From Phialocephala subalpina (lineage: Eukaryota > Ascomycota > Leotiomycetes > Helotiales > Mollisiaceae), in contig FJOG01000006.1 in NCBI GenBank assembly GCA_900073065.1, positions 102,937-166,936 of the forward strand: a stretch of DNA of 64,000 bases, given 5' to 3'. The position numbers and the translations under genes are program-made. The notes under the pieces were generated by a model that had not been told where the DNA came from, searched no databases, and saw only the letters and a program-made list of their open reading frames with translations. Below, piece by piece: positions 10,654 to 22,562 of the stretch. Position 1 is the first letter of the stretch. The number at the start of each line of letters is the position of its first letter.

Positions 10654-12936
10654 CGTGTTCGGGTTCCGCAGATTGTGCCCCTTCCGTTAGTCCTTCTACA
10701 TTTTCAAGTCTTTCATTGCCGTTCTGCCCAATGTCCGAGAGGTCAACAGTGCTTTGCTTCGAGATGTTGTGAATTTCGAAGGTTGTACAATAGGGATTTC
10801 GGAGTGTCGTCAAGTCGTTAAGCTTTAGAATAGTACAAATTTGTCTGTCACGTTCGATGGGAGGCTGCTTGTTGAGTCGCGAGTTGCATGTGAGTCTCTG
10901 GGGAAAATGGCCGAGGTATGTGAGAGGGTGTGCTTAATCAGTGCATGGGGTGTGAATAGGACTCTAGCAGGCAACTTAGTACCGAAAACAGCTGGCATTG
11001 TCTACAGATGCGCATCAAGTTACAGTTCAAACACCCTCCTCGAAACCAGGATTCTCCTTACCCCACGGAGTCTCTTTCTGACCTTTACAGCAAGGTACGG
11101 GTACGGCCCAAAATTCCTAAATAAAGCAATGGCAATCTCAAGTTCATGTGATTTTGCACGAATGTACCTCGAGGACTGGTTACATATACAAGCCAGCGTT
11201 GCACCAATATACGTGGACTTACTCTTTATGTCACCCTGCTGTGGTCCTCGTCTCGGGCAGGCACAGCTACCTTTTCTGAGGTCTATCATGCCACCTGCAC
11301 ATCGCCTATCAAATACTTTTCCAGAAGCCCGGATGAGAACCGACAGCGGGCCCATTATGCAACCGGAAGGGCAGAGAAATCGGCAGTAGATGTGGAGGTA
11401 AATCAAGATTCGGAGCAGACGCGCGCGAGCTTCATGTGTGAACCGTCTGCATCTTGTCGACTATTGAAACGTCAGCCCCACCCTTCACAAACCTCCTCGT
11501 TTTTGCTTTATGGCTTCGAAGCGCAATATGTCCTGGAAAAAGAGGCTCAGAATCGAAAATAGGTCGCTTTAACCTGGTCCAACATGAGGTTCGGCCACAG
11601 CTGCGGCAGCCCGCCGATAGGTTGAGCAACTAACTGTAGCCGCCCAGGTGGAGTGAGTTTTGACCTCATTCTTTGAACTTCAAGGAGGCGAATCATAGAT
11701 GTATTTTGGCCCTAAAAGATCCTACAGGTCGAAGTAAATAGCTGTATTTATTTGGGAAGGTAGAATATCTCCCCACAAGAAAAGAAACGTACCGAATTAC
11801 TATTTCTATTTTCGCTCTCTGGCTCCAGCGTCGGTTATGTGCCGTCCTCGAAGTAATCGAGAAGCACAGTAATCATTGGCATACAGTACTTAGTGATGGA
11901 ACGCCAGCTGGTAATGTCTGACATGTTCGTCGGCGGGAAATTTATGAACCAAGCCCTCTAAATGATGTCTGCTCTCAATTGAAGCAGTATAACCTCAGTC
12001 GAAGCGGGTCAATTAAGTGTTCGAGACGGCAATTATCAAGAGACGTCGAGGCATTCTGCGTACGGTATCCCGGGCTGGTTCGGATTTGGGGTAAAGTGTT
12101 TTGATAGGATGAAATGAACAGGGCGCTTAAATCTGATTCGCCTCGCACCAGGATGGGTGCTTGAACGAGGGCTTTAGAGGTGGCTGACCGGTGATGCTTT
12201 GAGTGGACGAGCGCTGGATTGGGGGCATGCAGGTTCGAGACCGGGTGCGAAATAGGTGATTCCAGGCGGAGAGACATTCTGAAGAAGGGGGAAGGAAGAT
12301 GCATGATGAAGTATGCTCGGAGTGGCCATCGATTCGAGCTTTCCTGGACCTAAGCAGCGTCCTCACCCGCGCCTGCAGGATACCTGTTCTGTTCTGTTCA
12401 TGGACATCCATCAACACCACATCCATCACTCCATTGCCCCTCAATAAACTCGTTTCCACAATCTGTATCAATATCGTTCCACACGGCAATTGTTCCCAAA
12501 CTCGCTGGACATTGAATTGGAGGTGGTCCGCCACGCGACTTTTTATTAGCACGAGCCACAGGCGATCAATCAATCCAATCTCTCGTCAACTCATTTCGTT
12601 AAGCGAGCTAGCCTGTCGCTCAACCCTCTCTGGACTCCATACCTTCTCTCACCTCACGAGCTTCTCCGGTGCTATTAGAGCTTGTATATTTCTTTTCTTG
12701 CCTGCATCAATTGTCGCATTGTGTTGCGCGAGCTCTTGACCTGCTCGTCGTCGCGTCCCAGCCTCTCCGATTGCGCGACGAGATCAGACGCCTCACAGCC
12801 GCAGCCGCATTATCATAGGGGTCTCCGATCTCAGGCCTCTTCGTCGACGCGTAGGAGAATAATTCGAGCTCGAGAGACGGAGCTCTATCACGGCGGTCGC
12901 TCTTAAAAACCCTATCGGGGTCGTCAATTGCCCTCG
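10654..12936. other. Divergent intergenic region and long leader of phosphatase gene
   Basis: This 2.3-kb gap separates divergent genes. It contains overlapping open frames of up to 182 codons on both strands, none with a domain or homologous partner in another frame. From about 12360 to 12930 the plus strand becomes pyrimidine-rich, as in fungal 5' leaders, so the phosphatase transcript probably starts there. Confidence 0.4.
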
Positions 12937-14865
12937 ATGAGTAACGACATTGTCACCGAAGATCCTAGTCGCTCAGCTTCAGTCGAAGGCGGAAAGGGTA
13001 CGAAGCCTCCTGCGCTGGATACGTCGACTTGTATGTTCAGGTTTCCCCTCTGTTCTTGAGTGAATTTCTTCTCTGCAATTCACTGGCATGCGCTGCGTAG
13101 ATCGGACGCTAACTTCTAATCAAGTCACCAGCACTCCTCACCCACCTAGCTCCTCGACACAAGGTACCTCTACTGCGCAGAATACAATCAACACCGAAGG
13201 GTCGGAGACGCCAGTCTTATCGGGGTCACAAACTGAGAAGGATTACCTGAAGGTCGCGGATGAGGCTCCAGAAGTCCCAAAGAAGAACCGGGGCCTACTT
13301 TACGTTCCGTCTAGATCTTCTTCGCAGAAAATCCAGCCATCACCAACTTCTACAGGGTTGAGTGGTGCGACCGCTAGTGATCCGAGAGACAGCATAGGAG
13401 GGAGATCGAAAGAGTCGAAGGGAAGCATATTAGGTCGGCGGCGGAATGGGAGTGCGGCAAGCAGCAAAATGTCTGTAACACCGCAAGGCCAAACCGATGG
13501 CTCAACGGGCAACACCAATCCTACAAACTCTACACCAGCTTCTAAGCAGCCCAAGAAGAAGGGCTTCTTGTCTTTTCTCTGCTGCGGGGCCCCAGACTCT
13601 GCCAGTTCAGCAGATCCGAACGATGCAGCCATACCCGCAAACAAGATTTCCAAGGTGCCTTCTGTACGGCCAACAACCGCCAGCAAACCAGAGCAAGCAT
13701 CATCAGTAGTACAAAGTAACACCGCACCTCAAACGGAGAAGGAGGCACTTCGGCAAGAGGCTCAAAAGTCGGAACCAGAGCAGGATCGAAATGATGTGAC
13801 AAGCCTAGATTCAGGGAGAAGCTTGAACTATGGAACAAGCATGCCTGCTGCAAATGGCGATTTGAACAAGCTATCTGGTGATCAACCATTGCCAGATTTA
13901 CCAAAAGATGAAGAGTCAATCGCTGCTCCTCCAGCTGTTGAACCAAATCCAGCAGTCGTTGTCCAAGGCCCCTCAAGATCAGAGTCGACGAGTGCCATAT
14001 CTCAAGATTCACCACCAGAGGAAAAGGATGCCGAAGGTGATACTAAGATGGAGGATTCGCAACCTGTTCCAGCTGATAAGGAAGAAGCCCCAGCGCCTGC
14101 TCCCCGAAGAGATGAAACACCAAAGCCGACGTTACCTCCTCCTCCACCAGTCCCTCAAATTCAAGCTGGTCCAAGTGAGGTTCCTTCAGCTCCAGAAGTC
14201 GCGGAACAAAAGCAGCAATGGCTTCTACCACCAATTGCGCCCAGGTTCAAAGGGAAGAAGTGCTTAGTCTTAGATCTCGACGAAACGTTGGTTCACAGTA
14301 GTTTCAAGGTATGTTACGTTAACAGGTCTCATGGAATATGGACTAACATGAATCCAGATTCTTCATCAAGCCGATTTCACAATTCCGGTTGAAATTGAGG
14401 GTCAATATCATAATGTATATGTGATCAAGCGACCAGGTGTGGATCAGTTCATGAAGCGAGTGGGTGAGCTATATGAAGTTGTCGTTTTCACAGCTTCCGT
14501 ATCAAAGGTAAGCCCGCTATCTCCTTATTTTTGACTACGCTAACAGATCAAAGTACGGTGATCCCCTGCTGGACCAACTAGATATCCATCACGTGGTACA
14601 CCATCGACTATTCCGCGAAAGTTGCTATAATCATCAAGGCAACTACGTCAAGGATCTATCTCAAGTCGGCCGAGATCTTCGAGAAACCATTATCATCGAC
14701 AACTCTCCTACATCCTATATCTTCCACCCCCAGCACGCTGTTCCCATCAGCAGTTGGTTTTCCGATGCTCACGATAACGAGTTGCTCGACCTGATTCCAG
14801 TTCTCGAAGACTTAGCCGGCTCGCAGGTCCGAGATGTTAGTCTTGTCCTTGATGTCGCCCTTTGA
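12937..14865 (+). CDS. Psr1/Nem1-type HAD (FCP1-like) protein phosphatase
   Basis: About 579 residues in four exons (12937-13030, 13125-14308, 14358-14507, 14554-14865). The C-terminal 180 residues form an FCP1/SCP-type HAD Ser/Thr phosphatase with the catalytic [11 protein letters not shown] (about 414-424), [35 protein letters not shown] and [10 protein letters not shown], ending on [21 protein letters not shown]. The N-terminal 400 residues are Ser/Pro-rich and disordered. A buried motif [16 protein letters not shown] (about 175-190) resembles the palmitoylated N-terminus of yeast Psr1/Psr2, suggesting plasma-membrane tethering; this is an inference. Psr phosphatases act in salt and general stress signalling. 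ATG 12937 is the only in-frame start before the first intron. Confidence 0.9.
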
Positions 14866-15751
14866 TGCAAATTATAAGTGCGCTTCAATGCATGCAAATA
14901 CACTTGCTATCATAGCGGATGGCGTTTCGGTTTGATACCTTTGGCTTCATTGTAGAATGTACTACTGTTTAATCTATATAATTGGCTCTTTCCGGCAAGA
15001 CCAGATGAGCCTTTTTCCGACTGGCGAGGATGATGGTCATTTGAGCGGGTTATCAAAAATGGACGGGCAATAACTGCAGGAGGAAAGGGTGTCTTTGGCG
15101 GGTTGCATCCTTGGGGGTTTGAGATTGCAAAAAGAGCTCCAGCCTCGAGAAGCACTTCACAGTACGGCCAATTTTGAGCTGTCGCTTTCTTCTACCTTTT
15201 CTTTTCTTGTCCAATATGGCGGGGCGAGTTATGACCGCAGACACAGATGGCAGTTTCCTTTGTTCTTGTTTTTCTTCTTCCTTCATAGCATATGCGCGAT
15301 GAGCGCGAGCGATCGATACCTCTTGTATCAAAGCATAAGGCAGGTTTGGTGGATAGTGGAGGAGAGTAGCTATCACGAGAAACTAGGCATATAGCGCATA
15401 CGGTGCTTCGGCATCGTTCTGAAAAACTTGTTTAAGTCAAACTTCTGTCCAACAGTGACTCCCAAAACTATTGCCCGTGAAAAATCTAATTATTCCTCAA
15501 TATCGAGGACTTTCATCTGATCTGAAGTCGCTCTTCGTCTCCCCAGTTTGGCAGTGACCTAGCGGACGCTAGCGGGACAAGATCCCTGCGCTCGGCCAGC
15601 TCCTTTCAATCATCCTCGTGTCCTCAATTCAGATAATTTGAACTTCAACCCAAGCACACGACTTTGCTCAACCAACTCTCGAATTCACACTCCTTCGAAA
15701 GTTCAATCGCAATCAAGCGCCTTGATTCTTCTTCTCAGACCCTTCTTCAAA
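14866..15751. other. Intergenic region between phosphatase and Sec61 beta
   Basis: This holds the 3' UTR of the phosphatase and the promoter of Sec61 beta; both genes are on the plus strand. A Lys/Arg-rich minus-strand open frame (15053-15376) has no recognisable domain and is not called. Confidence 0.4.
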
Positions 15752-16500
15752 ATGGTACACTCCCTCGCTCTTTCCCCAAGCCCCTAGCCCAGACTCTCAC
15801 GCCCATGTCAATCTGCGCGACGGGATACTTCATCCCCTCAGCATTGAGGACTCGAGGGGGTTTAGAGCGATTGCTAATCAGAAATGGAATAGTCGTCACC
15901 ACGCCCCTCCTCCCCAGTTAACTCTCCAGCTGCGGGTTCTGGCATCGGCCGTCCTTCATCCCCTACTCCTCCTGGTGGACCAAAGACTGCGATTCGACGA
16001 AGAGCTGCGGCCGATCAGAAGGATAAGGTTGCGAATGCTAGACCGAGTTCTACGAGGGCGGCGGGTGCTGGGGGGAGTAGCAGTACGATGTTGAGTATGT
16101 GATACCTTTCTGCTTGTCTAGAGGGATCTGTCTTGTGATCCTGAGAGCTTGGGCGGCGCTGCAACTTGGCAGCAAGTGTTCGACGCTCTCTGGCGCATTG
16201 GGGAATACAGATGGAGGGAGAAGTCGATAAGACTGTGTTCGTGCGGAGAGGTCCAGGAGGAGCCCTCAATTTGCATTGGGGGAATGAGAAGATCATGTGC
16301 TGACATTCAATTCTAGAGCTCTACACCGACGAATCCCCAGGACTGAAGGTCGATCCTGTCGTTGTGTTGGTTCTTTCTCTCGTCTTCATTTTCAGTGTCG
16401 TGGCTTTACATAGTACGTTCCTCTTCCCACAATCCTCAACGGGTACCAGTCTAATCAAGCCGCAGTCATCGCCAAGATCACAAGGAAATTCTCGAGCTAG
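15752..16500 (+). CDS. Sec61 beta subunit of the ER protein translocon
   Basis: About 111 residues in four exons (15752-15754, 15893-16094, 16317-16412, 16466-16500). This tail-anchored protein is part of the Sec61 channel in the ER membrane. The cytosolic part is Ser/Pro-rich with GPKTAIRRRAAADQKDK. The conserved core KLYTDESPGLKVDPVVVLVL leads straight into a C-terminal membrane helix ending HIIAKITRKFSS. All three splice junctions fall in conserved sequence, such as TML|KLYTD and ALH|IIAK. The first exon is only the ATG, followed at once by a GTACAC donor. The length matches fungal family members. Confidence 0.94.
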
Positions 16501-18190
16501 ATATCTCACGCGAGCTGGTGGTTGTAGACGAGAAGCAGCGGATGTGGATGAGCGAGAGGATGCGATCATAATATATCGAATCAAAAGCATACGGGTTCAT
16601 ACGGAGGGTCTTCATAAATGCAAGTTGGGCTACGGATTTGGCCCTGATGTTGTATTATAAGCAGTTCCTTTTGAAAGGATGGGACATTTCATGCTTGAGC
16701 TTCTTTGTGCCCGAGTGCTGTGATTGTGCTGGTCTGTGGAGATTGTCGAGTGTTGGAATGGAGAATTTCCGTTCGCGAGATCTTGGATAGGGAGGGTTCG
16801 GTTGCTGGTTGCTGGGAGCATGTATAAGTTAGAGAGAGAGCATTTCCTAGTGGAGATTGTTTTGCGTACTTGCTGGACTTTTGCTAGGACGATCTTCCTT
16901 GCTATCTCTTCCATCTTCTTGCTGCCAAGTCACAAGTCTTGAGAGTCGCAGCACTGAAGCAATGCAAATACTGGATCCGCACCTATTCTATACCTCAGGT
17001 TTCTAATCCTATATACTTCAAGCATGTTCTAATTCCCGCTAGACATGACGTCTTATTTGACTTGTATGTTTTCAAATCTATGTTCGAACATTTGTAGGGT
17101 ATGGCTAGCTGTGATAACTGCAGGCGAGACCAGGCCCGATCCCTCTAAAGCCAGTATTTTCAAAGCATTCAGCCTCTTGTCTCAGTAAGATTTCTAAACA
17201 AGACATGGCACGTGAGAGGACTTGCTTCCAAACAAAATTAGCATGGGCAAGGGTACGTGACGCTGCGACAAGACAATGCCTCGTGGATTAATCGCCTCCG
17301 CATTCTTCTCTGACGATGATCAATGACGAGGTCAAAGGCAGATGTCTTTGAGCAACTGACGAAAACTTGATATTCCGCACCTTGGTGTCACACTACAGGC
17401 TCTCAAGCCACACTTTTAAGTCCCTGGAAGCCACAACGTCTCCAGTAACCCCGCCATTCGTCCAGCGCTTTTCTCGCCGCACTATGCTTCGGGAACAACC
17501 ACTCAGGATGCCTTCCTCACCTCTGAATTGCCTAGCTCGGGTACTCTTGGCCCATAGTTCGGTGATAAATTACGTGGAGTCGCATTCGTGTACTTAACGC
17601 GACATGCAGAGTCTACAGTCAGCAATTACTTATTTCGGTGCGTTCGTGCCCGGCGAATGCAGATAAATCCATGCGGACCTACTGAACAGAGTAATTGACA
17701 GAAAGCTTAGCATCCAGACACGCTCCAGACTTGTTCGGACCGCTGACCGAAAGCGAGAGTTCAGAGAAGTGTGCATTCTGGTGCATGTGAAAAGGCATTC
17801 AATTTGTTGACTTTGGAGATCCTTGCCTAGCCCCCACCATCCAAGCTTGACGTTGCCCCTCAACCCGCTTTTTGAGCTGCGTGTATTTTACACCTTCACT
17901 CTCTGCCAACTTTGCAGGCCCTAATAGAATAATTATCCTGATACCTTCTCAAGAAAGAGCTTCGATGAGATCAGCAATAGCGACTTGCTCGAGAATCTTG
18001 CATCGTTAATCATAATCGGCGGCAGCAAACCTCCATCGGTAGCCTGAAGCGCAACGACGACCCTAAGCTTTAGTGACGCGATTCTAGTTTAGACCTTACT
18101 TATCGACCGCCTGATAGATGGAAATATAAAGGTCTCATCCCTCAGTATTCCTCGCTCGAGAGGACATTCTGCCATCCAAAAGCCGCAATC
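16501..18190. other. Intergenic region upstream of glycosyltransferase gene
   Basis: This 1.7-kb gap holds the Sec61 beta 3' flank and the glycosyltransferase promoter. Open frames are under 100 codons and lack domains. A TATAAA lies close to the downstream start codon. Confidence 0.4.
18125..18130 (+). promoter_or_regulatory. TATA box
   Basis: TATAAA 61 bp before the ATG of the glycosyltransferase gene. This is a plausible core promoter with a short leader. Confidence 0.45.
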
Positions 18191-21100
18191 ATGGCGGACA
18201 AACACAGCTCCGACTACCACGAAGAGGTGACAGATAGTGGGATACCAGCCTCCGTAATAGCTCAAGCAGAAGCAGCAATCATAGGAGAATTCGAGGAAGA
18301 CGACGATCCAATATCCAGACGACCCTCCAGAGTCCCAAAGGCAGATCATTCTCGATACCAAGGAACTTTTCGTGGAGAAGGCTCTTCGAAGTGAGTGTGC
18401 GGCACAGCATTTGTTCAGGATGTAAATATACTGATGTTTTGATTTAAAATAGGCATAACAACCTCCAAGTCCCCTCCGACGACCATGACGATGCTCCTCC
18501 CGCGTACGGCGACCAACATGATCAGATTGATGTTAGTCAAGATGGATTCAATACGCAGGCCAAGATCACGGACGATGGCCGAATCAACATCAATATCAAT
18601 CAGAAGACTAGGAAGCTGTCAGACTTACTGGTACCTGCGTTGAGGAACCAACTTTCGTTGGTGGCACATGAGGAAGAACATCCTCTGCCACCGGGGTATA
18701 TACCACCTGCTCTTGGAGGACTTCCAGGCCAGACACCACCGCCGAGACTCAATGTTGTTATACATGTTGTGGGGTCGAGAGGAGACGTGCAGCCTTTTGT
18801 GGCGTTGGGGAAGGTGCTGAAGTCTACGTATGGACATCGTGTTCGTTTGGCTACACATCCTACGTTTAAGGGCTTTGTTGAAGAGAATGGATTGGAGTTC
18901 TTCAGCATTGGAGGAGATCCCGCCGAGTTAATGGCGTTTATGGTGAAGAATCCTGGTCTAATGCCTGGTTTTGACTCTCTGAAGAGTGGGGATGTCGGCA
19001 AGAGAAGACGAGGCATGGAAGAAATTGTACTAGGATGTTGGAGATCCTGCATTGAAGCTGGTGATGGTCTTGGACCAGCACCGAAGAAAGATACCGAGGA
19101 TCACTCAGTCTTCGAAGCTGGAATCAATATGGATGCCAATCCTGGAGACCGGCCGTTTATTGCAGATGCTATTATTGCCAACCCTCCCAGTTTCGCTCAC
19201 ATTCATATTGCTGAGAAGTTGGGCGTCCCTCTGCACATGATGTTCACGTAAGTTTTGTGAAGTTAGAAAGATGACCGCTTGCTGATGATGGTAGAATGCC
19301 TTGGTCGCCCACGCAATCATTCCCTCACCCATTGGCCAATATTCAATCTACCAATGCAGACATCAATATGACCAATTTTGTCTCGTATGCTCTAGTTGAG
19401 ATGATGACATGGCAGGGCTTGGGAGATATCATCAATCGATTCAGAGAACGAGCTCTTGGACTTGAGCCAATCAGTCTGATCTGGGCTCCAGGGATGCTAA
19501 GTCGTCTGAGAGTTCCGTATACCTATTGCTGGTGAGTAAATCAGACATTAGGTGTAGACTTGAACTGATGAATATAGGTCGCCTGCCCTTATTCCAAAGC
19601 CAAAGGATTGGGGACAACATATTTCCATCTCCGGATTCTACTTTCTCTCCTTAGCCTCTTCTTACACGCCTGCTCCGGATCTTGCAGAATTCCTAGCAGC
19701 TGGTCCACCTCCAGTCTACATAGGATTCGGTTCCATTGTGGTGGATGATCCAGATGCAATGACAAAACTCATCTTCGAGGCTGTCAAGAAATCTGGTGTA
19801 AGAGCTTTAGTGTCGAAAGGTTGGGGCGGCCTGGGCGCCGACGATCTAGGTATTCCAGAAGGCGTCTTCATGCTAGGCAATGTTCCCCATGATTGGCTCT
19901 TCCAACACGTTTCCTGTGTCGTTCATCACGGCGGAGCCGGAACAACCGCTGCTGGTATTGCTACTGGGAAACCCACGATCGTCGTACCTTTCTTTGGTGA
20001 TCAGCCATTCTGGGGTGCAATGGTTGCAAGAGCAGGAGCAGGACCACTTCCTATCCCTTACAAGCAACTCACGGCCGATAACTTAGCCGCGGCTATCGCT
20101 GAAGCTATCAAGCCTGAGACCCTTGAGAGAGCGAAAGAGCTAGGTGAGAAGATCAAAGAAGAGCAGGGATGTGAAACTGGTGGGAAGAGTTTCCACGATT
20201 GCTTGGATGTCGACTTATTGAGATGCTCTCTTGCTCCAAGTAGAGTGGCTGTCTGGCGGATTAAGCGTACTAAGACTCGTCTCAGCGCGCTGGCTGCGAG
20301 CGTACTTGCAAGCGAAGGCCTAGTCGACTTCGCTGATCTCAAGCTCTACCGGTCCAGAGAATACGACACTGAAGAAGGTCCTTGGGATCCTATCTCTGGA
20401 GGTGCATCAGCTCTCCTTGGCACAATTGCAAGCCTCGGAATGGGTGTAGCAGACTTCCCCATCGAAATTTTCAAGAAGGTCAGGAAGGTGAACGAAGTGG
20501 CAAGGTCAGACACGATGAACTCCTCGAAAAGCAGCAGTCTCGGCCATAAAAGCACAAAGAGCACGGCCAAGGCATCCTCCGGCTCTGGCGAGGACACGCC
20601 GTCGATGTCTGCATCACGTTCTACTTCACAACTCGACCTCAGCGTGGGTGATGAGAATATAGACCCGAAGACCCCGGTGGATTCGACTCATGATGGGACA
20701 CCGAAGACATCCTACGAGAGCACGAATCGATCTTCTAGCGAGACTCCCCTCTCTGAGACTCCACTGACAAGCACCACCTCGCTAGGGTCTCAGACTGAGC
20801 GAGTGAATTCGATGCGAGCTGCTTTGAGCGGTGCATTCTCAGGATCTGGCTTACATAGATCTGGCTCAAGATCCGGTTCCAGGGACCGCGGTTCCCTTTC
20901 TCGATCTAACTCCAAGGATCGGCGACCTGGTTCTAGAAGCAGTTCTCCGTTCGGCCATCGTCGTAAGGCAACTAGGGAGTTTGATCCGGCCGATTTAACA
21001 TTGGAGAATGCTACTCGAAGCGCTAAAGGAGTTGCACGTATTGTAGGAGCTGGGTTGAAGTCTCCTATGGATTTCACTTTGGGAATTGCTCGAGGTTTCC

Positions 21101-22562
21101 ATAACGCACCTAAGTTGTATGGTGATGATACTGTACGGCCGCAGGAGAAGGTTACTGATCTCCAGAGTGGACTGAAAGCTGCAACGAAGGTATGTGTAAT
21201 ATTCAGCGTAATGGGAATTTCGCTGATAGGTGACAGGAATTCGGATATGGTATGTTTGATGGTATAACCGGCTTAGTTACCCAACCACTTCGCGGTGCAG
21301 AGAAGGAAGGAGCTGCCGGTCTTCTGAAAGGTATCGGAAAGGGTATCGGAGGACTTGTCCTCAAGCCAGGAGCAGCCATTTGGGGCATTCCAGGCTACAC
21401 CTTTATGGGCATCCACAAGGAAGTCCGCAAACTTTTCGGCTCAAGTGTCCTAAACTACATGATCGCAGCTCGAACTGCTCAAGGCTACGAAGACACCCGC
21501 AACGCAACCCCAGAAGAGCGCCAAGACATCGTCAACCGATGGCGTCTCCACAAAGACGAGTACATGAGCTCGAAGATGAAGTTAGAGGAGACTCGCCGTC
21601 CTGAAGGCCAAGAATCAGGACGTCTTACTCCAAGAGGATTTATGCAAACGCGTCATCTCTCCTTCGACGAACGGAAGCGCCTGCACGAAGAAAGAAAAGC
21701 TCGTCGCGAGGAAGAACGCAAGAAGCTCGAAGCAGCAGGTGGCCACGAACATCGCTTCTGCCCATTCTGTCGTCGTACAGGAGAACACAGCCACGTGCCT
21801 CGACCCGTCCAAACAACTCCCATCGTAATCAACAACCCAGATCCCGATCAAAACGAGCAATTCGAGCACGCGATCCACGCTTCTGTCGCAGCTACATCCC
21901 GTGGCAACGCGGAAGAAGACAACACCATCGAGCGCGCTATCCGAGCTTCTGTCCGTGAATTAATGAATGCTCAAGGCTCAACACTCTCTGATCAAGAAGC
22001 TCTCGAACGAGCTATCCAAGCTTCGATTGCGGAAGCAACTCGTCGCCGTGGGACAGAAACTTCGGAGACTTCTATTACTTCCCAAAACTCTTTGACGCAC
22101 ACGGTTACTATGACGCAAGAAGAAGCTGAGCATCAAGCTATGCTTGAAAAAGCTATTCAGCAGTCTTTGGCGGAGTATCAACTCCCTATCGAGATGCAGA
22201 ATAACGACAACGAGAGAAGTGATGAGGACGAGAATATGCGGCTTGCTCTTCAGATGTCGAAAGAGGAACCTAACGCTCTGTCGAATGAAGAGAAGGAGAT
22301 CGAGTTGGCGATTCAGAAGAGTCGGGAGGAACATGCATTAAGTAAGACGAAGACGGAGGAGGAGGTCGTCTTGGAGTATGTTAAGAAGCAGAGTCTGCTG
22401 GAAGAGGAACATAGGCAGAAGGCCGAGGGGAAGAAGAGGGAGGTTATCCCTGTGGAGGGTGGGGAGGGGATGAGTGCGGCTGATGACGAGGCGCTGAGGA
22501 AGGCGATTGAGGAGAGTATGAGGGACCACGAGGGTGCGGGACCGAGTGGTGCTCCGGCATAG
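18191..22562 (+). CDS. UGT51-type sterol glycosyltransferase with VPS13-like segment and UIM array
   Basis: About 1389 residues in five exons (18191-18390, 18453-19247, 19295-19531, 19578-21189, 21237-22562). The GT28/UGT N-lobe starts at VVIHVVGSRGDVQPF (about 155). The UDP-sugar lobe carries LGNVPHDWLF and HHGGAGTTAAGIATGKPTI (about 525). By homology it moves glucose from UDP-glucose to a sterol or other lipid on cytosolic membranes. No GRAM or PH domain is visible, unlike Atg26. After a Ser-rich linker, residues about 950-1010 read GMFDGITGLVTQPLRGAEKE then GLLKGIGKGIGG, resembling the C-terminal lipid-transfer region of VPS13/ATG2. A CPFC...HSH pair follows (about 1122). The last 230 residues hold seven good ubiquitin-interacting motifs and one weak one (for example LERAIQASIAE, LEKAIQQSLAE, IELAIQKSREE). 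It may therefore link ubiquitin to lipid modification; that is inference. Confidence 0.92.

Noticed and set aside
10841..11406. Overlapping frames of 182 (+) and 128 (-) codons
   Set aside because: They shadow each other, have no recognisable motif and no splice extension, so neither is called.
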